A DNA stretch of 64,000 bases from JADFNB01 sp036397455 (GCA_036397455.1 DASWIX010000001.1:102475-166474), one strand, 5' to 3'; counted from the first letter of the stretch, positions 51,893 to 61,595 are shown. A program made the numbers and translations. The notes: generated by a model not told the origin, from the sequence alone.

Positions 51893-52750
51893 TTACCTGA
51901 CGTTCGGGGTCAGGTACGGGAGCGGGCTGACCGGACAGAACTGGGGTGCGAGGTCGAACACGTCACGCAGCGGGCGGATGTGGCCGGCACCGACGATGAA
52001 CAGGATCCGCCGGTCGCCCGGCTTCACGATCCGCGCCACGTGGTGCACCATCCTGATGTTCCGCTCGAACCACTTGGTGTAGAGGTCGGCGCCTCCGTAG
52101 TTGTCGCCTTCTCCGGCGACGATGCGTGCGTACATCGCGACGTTTCCCTCGGTTATGAGCGCCCGCTCGGAGTTGATCCACCGGAAGTACTCGAGCAAGC
52201 GGGACGCCGCGAGCAGGCTGTCGTCATCGGGCGGCTGCAACCGTTCCGCCGCCGACATGAGCAGGGCGTTCGTTCGATCGCGTACGTCCGGGTGACGCTC
52301 GTAGAAGGCGCCCATCGAGTCGTTGCCGATTCCCTGCGGGTAGTCGACCGCGTAGACGCTGTCGTGATTCAGCATGCGGGCGAGTCGGAAGCCGAGCTGT
52401 TGCCGCTCGTTGCGTGTCAACGCCGCCCCCGCGCGATACGCCCGATACGCCTCGTTCAGGCGGTGCTGCGCCTTCACGTCGGCCTCGAGCGCGATCTTGT
52501 CCGGTCGCGCGCGCGCCATGTGGTCCACCAACTCCATCACCTGTTCCTGGCGGGCGGGGCCCAACACGTCGTTGGCGTCGCGCTGGACGTCATCGCTCGA
52601 CCCGGCCATGTGGAACGTGCCCAGCAACACCACCTCGACCTGACCAGGGAGACACTGGGGCCACGGCGGCACGGGTTGCTGCGCGCGCGCGGCGGGGGCG
52701 AGGAACGAGAGGGTGAACGGCAGGATCGTAATGACGACGGCGCATCGCAT
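51893..52750 (-). CDS. TraB/DUF5694-like exported protein
   Basis: A 285-residue protein with a signal peptide ending PAARAQQ. VEVVLLGTFHMAG (38-50), KIALEAD (85-91), VYAVDYPQG and LFIVGAGHIRPLRD near the end are the conserved blocks of the DUF5694/TraB-ChaN-like group, which has a conserved GxxH pair and is thought to be hydrolytic. Its ATG (52750) lies beside the truncated PIN gene on the other strand. Confidence 0.75.
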   Translation of the reverse strand: MRCAVVITILPFTLSFLAPAARAQQPVPPWPQCLPGQVEVVLLGTFHMAGSSDDVQRDANDVLGPARQEQVMELVDHMARARPDKIALEADVKAQHRLNEAYRAYRAGAALTRNERQQLGFRLARMLNHDSVYAVDYPQGIGNDSMGAFYERHPDVRDRTNALLMSAAERLQPPDDDSLLAASRLLEYFRWINSERALITEGNVAMYARIVAGEGDNYGGADLYTKWFERNIRMVHHVARIVKPGDRRILFIVGAGHIRPLRDVFDLAPQFCPVSPLPYLTPNVR

Positions 52751-52805
52751 GGGGCCTCTCCGGCTGAGGACCCTGTCCCTACGACGACGCCGGGAACCCG
52801 GTTTC

Positions 52806-53225
52806 GCAGGAGCCGCGGTCAACCGGGACAGCGCGCCGCATCGCGCGGCCAAGCCGTGGCTCGAGGACCTGCTCGCCGGCGACGAAACGGTCGGCCTGCC
52901 GTGGGTCGTGCTGCTCGGTTTCTTGCGTATCGCCACCAGCGGCCGGATCATGCCGCGGCCGCTCACCGCCGAACAGGCCGCGGACGTGGTCGATGGCTGG
53001 CTCGCGCACCCGATCGTGGTGCCGCTGTCCGAGACCGAGGAACACTGGCCGCAGCTGCGCACCCTGCTCCTGACGAGCGGCACCGCCGGTAACCTCACGA
53101 CCGACGCGCATCTGGCGGCGTTGGCCATCACCCACGGATGCGAGTTATGCTCGACCGACGGGAACTTTGCCCGCTTCTCCGGCCTGCGGTGGGTGAACCC
53201 ACTCAACGACCGAGCCTCCGCTTGA
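52806..53225 (+). pseudogene. PIN-domain (VapC-like) protein, N-terminally truncated
   Basis: From about 52812 the frame reads AVNRDSAPHRAAKPWLEDL, then GLPWVVLLGFLRIATSGRI, TDAHLAALAITHGCEL and STDGNFARFSG, a VapC-type PIN domain. The opening strand with the first catalytic Asp is missing, and no antitoxin gene precedes it. The upstream bases belong to the TraB-like gene's 5' flank. I regard it as an inactive remnant. Confidence 0.7.
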
Positions 53226-53282
53226 CGTTCGCTTGACGACGATCCGGGACCTTGCATCACCACCAACGGCAAGGTCCTCGGA

Positions 53283-55460
53283 ATGCGGCTCCGCCAGTTG
53301 AACGTCCCGGCGCACCCGGGTCGCCCCGGCCTCTTCGCCTCTGAGCGGGCCCGCCGCGCCGTCCTCACCGCCTGGCTCGCGGTGACCCTCACGGCCGCCG
53401 CCGCCGCGGTGCTGGGGTTCCGTATCGACAACTCGGTCGGCGTCTGGTTCGCCCGCGACGATCCGGCCCTCACCGACTACCGGCAGTTCCTGGCCGATTT
53501 CGGCGGCCGGGAATGGATGCTCGTCGGCATCGAGCAGCAATCCGCCGACGGTGCCCCCGCCGCCGCCGATCGCCGCACCCTGGTGCAACGGCTCGGCGCG
53601 ATGGAGCACGTCCTCGCCGTGCTGTCCGCCGCCGACCTCCCCGCCGAGAGCGATCTCGTCAAGGAATTCCTGAAACCGGATCCGACGAGCGCCGCCGAAG
53701 CGCTGCTGGTCCAGATCACCAATGACATCGAACGGCAGGACGGATATCGCGAAACGCTGATCACGGACATCCGCGCCGCCGCCGGAACCTTGCCGACCGT
53801 CAGCGCGGTGCACGTCGCGGGTACGCCGGTCATCAACGGCGAACTCAACCGCGCCGCCCGGCGCGACATGTTCCTGTTCTTCCCCGCCGTCGCTCTGTTC
53901 GTCGCGCTGCTCGGCGCGCTGGTGTTCCGGAACGCGCGCGATACCGCCGTCCTCCTGAGCGTGTCGCTCGGCACGGTGATCGTGACCGAGGGCCTGTTGA
54001 TCGGGGCCGGCCATCCACTCAACATGGTCACCATCATGCTGCCGACCGTGCTGATCGCGTTGTCGGTGGCGGACACCATCCATCTGATTCACGCCTTTCA
54101 CGCGTGCAACGCCACGGCGAACGATAGTGCTGCCGCCGCGACCCGGGCGGTCCAGTCGATCCTGTGGCCGTGCGCCGGCACATCGGCCACCACCGTCGCC
54201 GGGTTCCTGGCATTCGCCGGCAGCAGCGTGCGACCGATCTTCCAGCTCGCCATCTTCGCGTCGTTCGGCATCGCGCTCGCCTGGCTGTTGACCGTGACCG
54301 CCGCACCGATCCTGTTGAGCGCGCTCTGGCGCGGACGCACCCGCGCCAAAGGAGCGGCGACGCTGTCGGCCGAAACACTGCTCGCCCGCTGGGCACACGG
54401 GATCGACCGCCATCCGCGTTGGATCGCCGGCGCGTTCGCGCTCGGTGCCGTCACCCTGATCGGACTGACATCGCTCCGGGCCGACACCGACTACGTGAAG
54501 TTCTTCCGCGCCGGTTCGCGCGTGCCGCGCGACTACGACGCCTTGCAACGGGCGGGGTTCCCGCAAAACCCGCTCGACCTGGTCATCCAACTTCCCGCCG
54601 GCGCCAGTCCGCTCGCACCTGCCACACGGGCGTCGCTCGACACGTTCGCCCGGGGACTGGAAACCCTGCCCGACGTGCACGCGGTCCTGTCGCCCTTCGC
54701 CATGCCCGCCTCCCGCGGAGCGTTCGGCGAACCGATAGCCCAAGCAGCCGGAATGGTCTCGGCTGATGGGCGCCAGGTGCGCATGACCGCGATGACCGAC
54801 TATCCGAGCAGCCGGGCGCTGTTCCGCCTGATGCCCGAGATCCGCGCGCTGGCGCGCGAGGTCCTCCCCGCCGGCGCGCGGCTGATCCCCACCGGGACCT
54901 CGTGGCTCTGGGCCCGCATGGACGACGGCGTAATCCGTACCCAGAAGCAGTCGCTCGCCATCGTCTGTGTCGTCTGTTTCGTCATCCTCGCGCTGTTGTT
55001 TCGATCGGTCTCGCTCGGCGCGCTCGGATTGGCCATGAGTCTCTATCCGGTGGCGATGGTCCTGGGACTGATGGGCCTGCTCGACATCCCGGTCAACATG
55101 GCGACCGTGCTCATCGCCGGGATCGCCGTGGGGTTGGCGGTGGACGATACGATCCACTTCGTGCACGCCTATCACGCCTCGCGCGGGACCGGCGCCGACC
55201 GTCACGCCGCGTGCGAGCGGGCGATGGTGGACGTCGGACTCCGGATAGTGATGACGTCGCTCGTACTGGTCGGCGCCTTCGCGGGCATGGGCCTGTCCGA
55301 CTTCATGCCCACCTCGCAGTTCGGCCTGCTCAGTTCGCTGACCGTCGTGCTCGCGCTCGCCGCCGACATGGCGTTGCTGCCCACCGTGTTGACCTGGCGC
55401 CGCGCCCGGTCCGCCGCGGAGTTGCCGGCGCGGTCGGCATGGGGGGTGAGGTCGATATGA
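53283..55460 (+). CDS. MMPL/RND-family exporter
   Basis: A 725-residue transporter with twelve predicted helices and two large outer loops (about 50-200 and 400-540). Each half has the MMPL/SSD pattern: VLIALSVADTIHLIHAFH in the first and AGIAVGLAVDDTIHFVHAYH in the second, with the Asp residues used for proton coupling. Relatives export lipids and other hydrophobic products. The stop overlaps the next ATG (ATGA), so export and synthesis are coupled in translation. Confidence 0.87.
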   Translation: MRLRQLNVPAHPGRPGLFASERARRAVLTAWLAVTLTAAAAAVLGFRIDNSVGVWFARDDPALTDYRQFLADFGGREWMLVGIEQQSADGAPAAADRRTLVQRLGAMEHVLAVLSAADLPAESDLVKEFLKPDPTSAAEALLVQITNDIERQDGYRETLITDIRAAAGTLPTVSAVHVAGTPVINGELNRAARRDMFLFFPAVALFVALLGALVFRNARDTAVLLSVSLGTVIVTEGLLIGAGHPLNMVTIMLPTVLIALSVADTIHLIHAFHACNATANDSAAAATRAVQSILWPCAGTSATTVAGFLAFAGSSVRPIFQLAIFASFGIALAWLLTVTAAPILLSALWRGRTRAKGAATLSAETLLARWAHGIDRHPRWIAGAFALGAVTLIGLTSLRADTDYVKFFRAGSRVPRDYDALQRAGFPQNPLDLVIQLPAGASPLAPATRASLDTFARGLETLPDVHAVLSPFAMPASRGAFGEPIAQAAGMVSADGRQVRMTAMTDYPSSRALFRLMPEIRALAREVLPAGARLIPTGTSWLWARMDDGVIRTQKQSLAIVCVVCFVILALLFRSVSLGALGLAMSLYPVAMVLGLMGLLDIPVNMATVLIAGIAVGLAVDDTIHFVHAYHASRGTGADRHAACERAMVDVGLRIVMTSLVLVGAFAGMGLSDFMPTSQFGLLSSLTVVLALAADMALLPTVLTWRRARSAAELPARSAWGVRSI

Positions 55461-58400
55461 CGGACCCATGGATTGGCCGCACCGAGTACGCCGCCTCCTG
55501 TCGCCCCAAGCTGGCGGACCTGCTGGAGAGCCTTGGCCTGGACGTCGTCTACACCCGCGCGCGTGGCGCGTACCTCTATCGGGAAGGCGCGGACGGCACC
55601 GAACGGCGCGTGCTCGACCTGGTCGGCGGGTTCGGCGCGGGACTGCTGGGCCACAACCACCCCGAACTCACCCAGTTGCTGAAAGACAAGCTCGACGCCG
55701 GCGTGCCGTTTCTGGCGCAAAGCTCGCAGCGGCGTGAAGCGGGTCGGTTGGCCGCGCGGCTCAGTGAGCTGATGCCGGGAAACGGCAGATACCTCGCCCA
55801 GTTCACCAACAGCGGCGCGGAAGCCATCGAGGCGGCGCTCAAGCATGCGTACCTGGTACGGTTCGATCGGGTGCGCCGGCAGTTCGAACAGGTGTCGCGC
55901 AAGATCGAGGCGTTCTTCCAGAAAGCGGAGCGCGAGTACCCCGACATCGAGATCCCCGGACACCAACAGGACCTCGGCACGTTTCGCGACGATCTGGACG
56001 AGCACAACCTGGCGCAGTTCGAACGCTTCCAGAACAACCCGGTCGTGCTCGCCTTCAAGGGATCGTTCCACGGCAAGACCGCGTCGGCGCTCAAGGTCAC
56101 ATTCAATCGCACCTATCGCGAAGGCTTCGAGGGGCTCTCGGCCATCCGGTCCCGGTTCCTCGATTTCGCCGACGCGACCCGGCTCAGCGAGATCCAACGC
56201 GAGTACCGGGTCGCGTTTCGGCAACCCGGAATCGCCAACGGCCGGATCATCATCGACACCGTCGAGGCGACCACCATCATCGCGCTCTGCCTGGAGATCA
56301 TTCAGGGCGAGGGTGGCATCCGCCTCGTGCCCGCTGACACGCTCGAGGCGCTCGCCGCGCAGCACGACCGGTTGGGCATCCCGTACCTCATCGACGAGAT
56401 CCAGACCGGCTGCGGTCGCACCGGCTCGTTCGTCGCCTACGGCGCCACGCCGCTCGGCGCGATCCAGCCGGAATACGTCACGCTCAGCAAGGCCCTGGGC
56501 GGCGGGTTGGTGAAGATCGGCGCCGCGCTCATTCGGCACGACGTGTACGATCAGAACTTCGGCATCCTGCACGCCTCGACCTTCGCGGAGGACGAGGTGA
56601 GCAGTATCGTGGCAGGTCGCGTGCTGGAGATCCTCACGCGCCACGACAACGCGTTCATGACCGACATCGCCGCCAAAGGTGCGTATTTCCTGAGCGGTCT
56701 CCGCGCGCTCGGCAATCGGTTCCCCGGGATCATCCGCGACGTGCGCGGCCGCGGCCTGATGATCGGCGTGGAGTTCGCCGACCTCGAAGACAAGTCGCCG
56801 CTGTTCCGCTTTGGCGTGCGCCAGGGGTTCCTTGCGCTGCTCGTGGCGAGCTACCTGCTGCACCATCACGATATCCGCACGCTCGCGCCGCTTACCACGT
56901 TGCTCAAGGGCAACCCGGGCAAGCGGCGGCTGTGCATCCTGCGCATTCAACCTCCCGCCGCGATCACGCAAGACGAGATCGACCGCGTGGTGCGGGCATT
57001 GGAGGAGGTGTGCCGGGTCATCGACCGCAACCACGAAGGCGCGCTCGTGGCGCACCTGCTCGGCGTCACCCTCCCAGGCGCACTGCGACGCGATCCCCCG
57101 GTGGCTCCCGTTCGCTATCCCCCGTCGCGCAAGCGGGTCGATTTCGACGCGCGCGTCGGATTCGTCGTGCATCCGGCGCACGTCGATCAGCTGCTGGACT
57201 ACTACTTCCCCACCCTCCAGGGACTGGTGGAGCGCAAACGACTGGCCATCTGGTGGTCCAGGCTGGCGCGGTTTCTCGAAGCCGACGTCATCCACACCGA
57301 CTACGTCAGGTCGGAGGGATTCGTGGTCGAGGCCAACGTCGTCTCGGTGCCGTTCCTGCCACGTCACCTCGTCGAGGTGCAGACGAGAGCGGTCGGCATG
57401 CCGAACCCTGATCGGCTCGATCTGCTACGGCTGGAAGAAATCCGCGACAAGATCCAGGATGCCGTGACCACCGCCCGCGAGCTGGGCGACGATCACATTC
57501 CCACCGCCATGGTGGGTCTGGGCGCGTACACGTCGATCGTCACCGACCGCGGCAAGACGGTTAACGACTACGAGGTCCCCGTGACCACCGGCAACGCCTA
57601 CACGGCGGGCCTCATGGTCCAGGGCATTCGCAAGGCCGCCGACCTGAAGGGCCTTCCGCTGGCTCAGGCGCGCGCGGCGGTGGTGGGCGCGGCGGGCAAC
57701 ATCGGCTCGGTGCTGGCGGCGTTGCTCTCCGGACATGTCGGCACGCTCAAGCTTGTCGGCCGCGACACGCGCGACGGACTCGACCGGCTGCGCCAGACGC
57801 GACGGCAATGCCTGCTCTATCTGGCGCGCAAGGCGCGCGCGCATGTCGAGCAGGGCGCGTCGCTGGACGAACTGGCCGTCGGCGGTGTGGGCGACCGCAT
57901 CTTGCGTGAGATCATGGTGCCCGCCCTCGCCGGCGGTGCCGCCCCGCGCCCCAGCGGCAGTTGGCGCCGGGCCGACGAATGGTTGCACGGCGCCGATCAC
58001 GACCTGGTGTTGCTGGGCGACAGGATCGAGGCCGCGATCGACCGCGACGGCGGGATGGAAGGGAACGACTACATCACGATTCATCTCTCCGTCGACGCGG
58101 TCAAGGACTGCGACGTGATCACGATCGCCACCAACTCGCCGGAAGCGCAGCTCATTACGCCGGCGCTGGTGAAACCGGGCGCGGTGGTCTCTTGCGCCTC
58201 GGTGCCGAGCAACCTGAGCGCCGCGTTCGAGGGCCACCTGCGCGACTACCTGGTGTTCGACGGCGGTTTCGCCCGGCTGCCCGAAGGACACGAGATCGAC
58301 TGCGTCGGATTGCCCAGGAACGGGCTCGCGTTCGGCTGCCTGAGCGAGACGCTGCTGCTCGGCTTCGACGGCCGCAACAGCTCGTTCGCCCGCGGCCGCA

Positions 58401-58534
58401 TCATGCCCGAACAGGTCGAGGAAACGCTCCGCCTGGCCGAGTTGTACGGCTTCACGCTCGGCGAGTTCAAACTGAACGAAACGCCGTACCCCGCGGAGTA
58501 TCTGGCGGCGGGCGGTAACGGGAGGCACCCATGA
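55457..58534 (+). CDS. class III aminotransferase / acyl-ACP-reductase-like fusion
   Basis: A 1025-residue two-enzyme protein. Residues 1-530 are a class III PLP aminotransferase: FTNSGAEAIEAALKHA (117-132), Asp313 in LIDEIQTGCG, and the PLP Lys345 in LSKALGGG. A helical insert (about 135-190) is unusual. Residues 566-1025 resemble cyanobacterial acyl-ACP reductase: VGLGAYTSIVTDRG, the NAD(P) motif GAAGNIG (745-751), and FGCLSETLLLGFDG with Cys961 at the acyl-enzyme position, then SSFARGRI. Predicted: acyl thioester to aldehyde, then to amine. It overlaps both neighbours by ATGA. No frameshift is visible. Confidence 0.83.
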   Translation: MTDPWIGRTEYAASCRPKLADLLESLGLDVVYTRARGAYLYREGADGTERRVLDLVGGFGAGLLGHNHPELTQLLKDKLDAGVPFLAQSSQRREAGRLAARLSELMPGNGRYLAQFTNSGAEAIEAALKHAYLVRFDRVRRQFEQVSRKIEAFFQKAEREYPDIEIPGHQQDLGTFRDDLDEHNLAQFERFQNNPVVLAFKGSFHGKTASALKVTFNRTYREGFEGLSAIRSRFLDFADATRLSEIQREYRVAFRQPGIANGRIIIDTVEATTIIALCLEIIQGEGGIRLVPADTLEALAAQHDRLGIPYLIDEIQTGCGRTGSFVAYGATPLGAIQPEYVTLSKALGGGLVKIGAALIRHDVYDQNFGILHASTFAEDEVSSIVAGRVLEILTRHDNAFMTDIAAKGAYFLSGLRALGNRFPGIIRDVRGRGLMIGVEFADLEDKSPLFRFGVRQGFLALLVASYLLHHHDIRTLAPLTTLLKGNPGKRRLCILRIQPPAAITQDEIDRVVRALEEVCRVIDRNHEGALVAHLLGVTLPGALRRDPPVAPVRYPPSRKRVDFDARVGFVVHPAHVDQLLDYYFPTLQGLVERKRLAIWWSRLARFLEADVIHTDYVRSEGFVVEANVVSVPFLPRHLVEVQTRAVGMPNPDRLDLLRLEEIRDKIQDAVTTARELGDDHIPTAMVGLGAYTSIVTDRGKTVNDYEVPVTTGNAYTAGLMVQGIRKAADLKGLPLAQARAAVVGAAGNIGSVLAALLSGHVGTLKLVGRDTRDGLDRLRQTRRQCLLYLARKARAHVEQGASLDELAVGGVGDRILREIMVPALAGGAAPRPSGSWRRADEWLHGADHDLVLLGDRIEAAIDRDGGMEGNDYITIHLSVDAVKDCDVITIATNSPEAQLITPALVKPGAVVSCASVPSNLSAAFEGHLRDYLVFDGGFARLPEGHEIDCVGLPRNGLAFGCLSETLLLGFDGRNSSFARGRIMPEQVEETLRLAELYGFTLGEFKLNETPYPAEYLAAGGNGRHP

Positions 58535-60363
58535 GCGCCCTGGCCATGACCGTCGAGTCCGAGAGCGGCGGGTCCCGCGTCACCTCCGTGGCGGACATCA
58601 TTCGGGACCGGCTGCCGTCGTACGGCACGCGGCCCGCCGTCCGCTACGACGACGGCACCGGCTACCGCACGCTCGACTATGCCTCGTACGTCGCCAACGT
58701 CCGGCGCGCGTTGCAGGCCGTCGATCGCGACGAAGCGCGCCAACGGATCGTCTGCACGTTCGTCAAGAACCGGCCCGAGTGGGACATGGTGGCGTTGGCG
58801 TCGCTCTACAGCGGCAACATCCTCTTCCCGCTCGACACCAAGATGGAGGACGGGGAACTGGTGCACCTGCTTGAGCACAGCCCGCCGGACGTGGTGCTGG
58901 TGAGTCCGGCATCACGCGGCCGCCTGAACGCGATCCTCGCGTCGCTCGGCATGACGCCCGAGGTGCTCATCGCCGACCTGTACGACGTCTTCGAGGATGT
59001 CGATGCCCCGGCAGTCGGTGCGCTGCACGCTCGTGAGCGCCGCATGTCGGCGTTACCGGTCGCACCGAGTGACGTGCCCTCGCCGTCGCCACGGTTGACC
59101 GACGGCGCCACCGTGTTGGGGCACTACGCCACTTCCGGCACCACCAGCCTGCCCAAGGTCGTGCGCATCACGCACGGCAACATCGTGGCGCAGGTGAACG
59201 AGGGGATGGACGTGATGAACCTGCGCAAGAACGAGGACGTGCTCAACATCGGCCCCTACACCCACATCGCCACGTTGCTCGAGTTCCTGGTCACGAAGGC
59301 CAACGGCTTCTGCGTCACCTATTTCACGCGCGCGGCCGACGAGGGGACGGTCCTGGAGGACGAGATCAAGAAGCTCAAGCGCGCCGGCGTACGCATCAAG
59401 GCGCTGATGGCGGTTCCCACGTTCTGGGGCTTCGTCATGAAGGAAGTGCTGGAGGAGATGAAGGACAAGGCCATCTGGGCCAATCTGTACGCGCATCTCA
59501 CCAGCATCGAGAAACATGCCAAGCTCACCGACATCGGCACGCTGAACAAGGCCAAGCTGAACGCCATCCGCGTCTTCCTGCGCAACAAGATGGGCGGGCA
59601 CTTCAGCTACGGTATCTCGTCTTCGACCCGGATCGATCCCGGCGTGATCGACATGTTCGCCAAGCTCGGCGTCACGGTCATCGACATCTACGGCGCCACC
59701 GAGGCGTCGGGCATCATCGCGCGCAACCGGCTCAATGAGCGTCGCGCCGGTTCGTGCGGCCGGCTGACTCCGGGTCTGGAGTACCGCATCGACAACCCGC
59801 GCATCCGGCCGGGGCTCACGCACCCGGTGGGCGAACTGCTCGTCCGCGGTCCCACCATCACGGCGGGGTATGCCGGGCAACCGGCCGGCGCGCATCTCGA
59901 CGCCGGTGGTTTCTACCACACCGGCGACCTCGCGTGGGTAGACGCGGACCGCTGGGTCTACCTGGTGGGGCGGGAGAAAGAACTGATCGAGTGGCGCGAC
60001 GGCAGCCTGATCGACCGCATGCACCTGTCCAACCTGCTGGTGCGCTCCATCTGGGTGAAGGACGCGTTGGTGACGCGGCTGGGTGATGATGATTTCCTGA
60101 GCGTGTTCCTCTTCCCCGACCGGCCGCGACTGGAGAAGGACGGCGGCTATCGCGAGGCGCTGGCCGCGGGCGTGCCACCGGAGGCGGCGTTACGGTCGCG
60201 CTTGGTGGAGGCCGTCGCGTACGCGGAGTCGCTGGCCGGGGTCACGCCGGCCTGGTCGACGGAGAAGATCTATCTGCTGCCGCGCAAGTTGGCGCGGACG
60301 CCAACGCACAAGATCAAGTTCGGGTTGGAGCTGGAGCGGCTGGAGCTAGGCTCCTACGTCTGA
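58531..60363 (+). CDS. AMP-dependent acyl-activating enzyme
   Basis: A 610-residue ANL-superfamily ligase. The P-loop YATSGTTSLPK lies at 199-209, IYGATEASG near 389, YHTGDLAWVD near 460, and the C-terminal catalytic Lys in THKIKFG. ANL enzymes adenylate carboxylic acids and pass them to CoA or a carrier protein. The region between 240 and 345 looks distinct from ordinary FadD. It is the third gene of a coupled operon and would supply the acyl thioester for the reductase domain. The stop overlaps the methyltransferase's 3' end by ten bases. Confidence 0.85.
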   Translation: MSALAMTVESESGGSRVTSVADIIRDRLPSYGTRPAVRYDDGTGYRTLDYASYVANVRRALQAVDRDEARQRIVCTFVKNRPEWDMVALASLYSGNILFPLDTKMEDGELVHLLEHSPPDVVLVSPASRGRLNAILASLGMTPEVLIADLYDVFEDVDAPAVGALHARERRMSALPVAPSDVPSPSPRLTDGATVLGHYATSGTTSLPKVVRITHGNIVAQVNEGMDVMNLRKNEDVLNIGPYTHIATLLEFLVTKANGFCVTYFTRAADEGTVLEDEIKKLKRAGVRIKALMAVPTFWGFVMKEVLEEMKDKAIWANLYAHLTSIEKHAKLTDIGTLNKAKLNAIRVFLRNKMGGHFSYGISSSTRIDPGVIDMFAKLGVTVIDIYGATEASGIIARNRLNERRAGSCGRLTPGLEYRIDNPRIRPGLTHPVGELLVRGPTITAGYAGQPAGAHLDAGGFYHTGDLAWVDADRWVYLVGREKELIEWRDGSLIDRMHLSNLLVRSIWVKDALVTRLGDDDFLSVFLFPDRPRLEKDGGYREALAAGVPPEAALRSRLVEAVAYAESLAGVTPAWSTEKIYLLPRKLARTPTHKIKFGLELERLELGSYV

Positions 60364-61115
60364 ACGGGCTGCGGCTGAGCGGGAGCGGCCCGCCCAAGGA
60401 CGTAGATCGCCCACGGCGATATCGCCGTCTCCGAAACCCAGTGGCAAGGATCGGTCTCGCGTCCCAGCGGCCGATACGTTCGGAGGGTCACCAGTCCCGC
60501 CTGCCGGTACACCTCACGATAGGCCTCGTCCGTCCAGAATACGTCCTCGACGGGCCGCCGGTCGTCCACGTCGAGCATCACGATCATCACCTTGTCGCCG
60601 CTCGTCGCGCTCCGGTTCCCGGGGAACTCCTTCGTCGTGAAGGAAGCCCACTCGTGCGTGTAGATCTCCGGAGCGGAGACGAGGCTCACGATCCGGCCCG
60701 TTTCCGGGACGAGCAGGCGCCCGAGCGTGCGGAACAACGCGACCTTCCGCGTCATCGTCGCGATGTTGTCAAAGGTGAAGACCGACAGCACCAGGCTATA
60801 GGTGCCGGCCGCAAACTGATCCAGGGCCCCGTCGGCGACGACGTGATACTCGCCCGCCGGATCGCGCTCCCGCGCCTTGGCCACCATGCGTTCCGCAATA
60901 TCCACACCGACGGCGTCGTATCCCAACTCGCGCAGGAATCGTGTGGACCGCCCGGCACCGCACCCGAAGTCGAGCGCCTTCGCGCCTCGGACGTGCGCGT
61001 GAAGGATCGACGGCAGATCGCGATATGCCAGGTAGTAGGTGCCGGGAAACGCGAGCGCCGCGTAGGCATCCGCGCGCCGCGCATCCTCATAGACGTTGGG
61101 AAAACGATCTTCCAT
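60354..61115 (-). CDS. class I SAM-dependent methyltransferase
   Basis: A 253-residue Rossmann-type methyltransferase. The SAM site is ALDFGCGAGRSTRFL (about 48-62), an acidic loop VGVDIAERMV follows, and LVLSVFTFDNI is motif IV. GGGGAG lies before ATG 61115. It converges on the acyl-activating gene with a ten-base overlap of 3' ends. It could methylate the operon's product, but it is on the opposite strand with its own promoter, so this is only a hint. Confidence 0.8.
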   Translation of the reverse strand: MEDRFPNVYEDARRADAYAALAFPGTYYLAYRDLPSILHAHVRGAKALDFGCGAGRSTRFLRELGYDAVGVDIAERMVAKARERDPAGEYHVVADGALDQFAAGTYSLVLSVFTFDNIATMTRKVALFRTLGRLLVPETGRIVSLVSAPEIYTHEWASFTTKEFPGNRSATSGDKVMIVMLDVDDRRPVEDVFWTDEAYREVYRQAGLVTLRTYRPLGRETDPCHWVSETAISPWAIYVLGRAAPAQPQPVQT

Positions 61116-61205
61116 GGAGCCACTCCCCAGCTCGCCCAACCCCGGTTCAACGCCGCCGATCATCAGGGACAAGAACTTCCAACCAACACCCGCCGTCCCG
61201 TGATT

Positions 61206-61580
61206 CGCCGGGTCAACCCGGCGCTCGGCGCCGGCTCCGCCGGCGACACGTCCTGAAGGACGTCGACTTCGCATGGCGCTTCAGCGCACGTCGCGCGAAG
61301 CGCGCCCAGCCGCGGCTTCAGCCGCGGAACAACGACGGGAACGCCGAGCCCGTTCCTCGACCGATCATCACTCGTCGCCGGCCGGCGGCGTCACGCCACC
61401 GATCATCCGCGCATGGCCCTTCACGCCGCCGATCATCCGCGCATCGGCGGACGAAGCGAAGCGCTCGGCTTCGCGAAGATTCGCGGGTAAACCCGCGGCT
61501 CGGCTCTGTCGGTTGAACCGACGGTGCATGAACGTCACCGCGTCATGCGGCTGAGCCGCACGGCGGGTTCACGTCGGCGA
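61206..61580. repeat. hairpin array 3
   Basis: At least seven hairpins, for example arms CGCCGGGT at 61206 (loop CA), ACGTCCT at 61248 (loop GA), GCGCT at 61276 (loop TC), CCGCGGCT at 61310 (loop TC), CGCGGGT at 61482 (loop AA), GTCGGT at 61508 (loop TGA) and TGCGGC at 61546 (loop TGA). From 61441 on it follows the 147-bp unit found at 63183 and 63330. It occupies the whole space upstream of the methyltransferase. Confidence 0.8.
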
Positions 61581-61595
61581 TCATCGCGCATGGCC

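Noticed and set aside
53145..55469. Minus-strand frame of 774 codons opposite the MMPL gene
   Set aside because: Full of low-complexity Gly, Arg, His and Gln with no conserved block; the plus-strand MMPL gene explains the openness.
55202..57367. Minus-strand frame of 721 codons opposite the fusion gene
   Set aside because: Shadow of the codon bias in the aminotransferase region; no ribosome site or recognisable domain.
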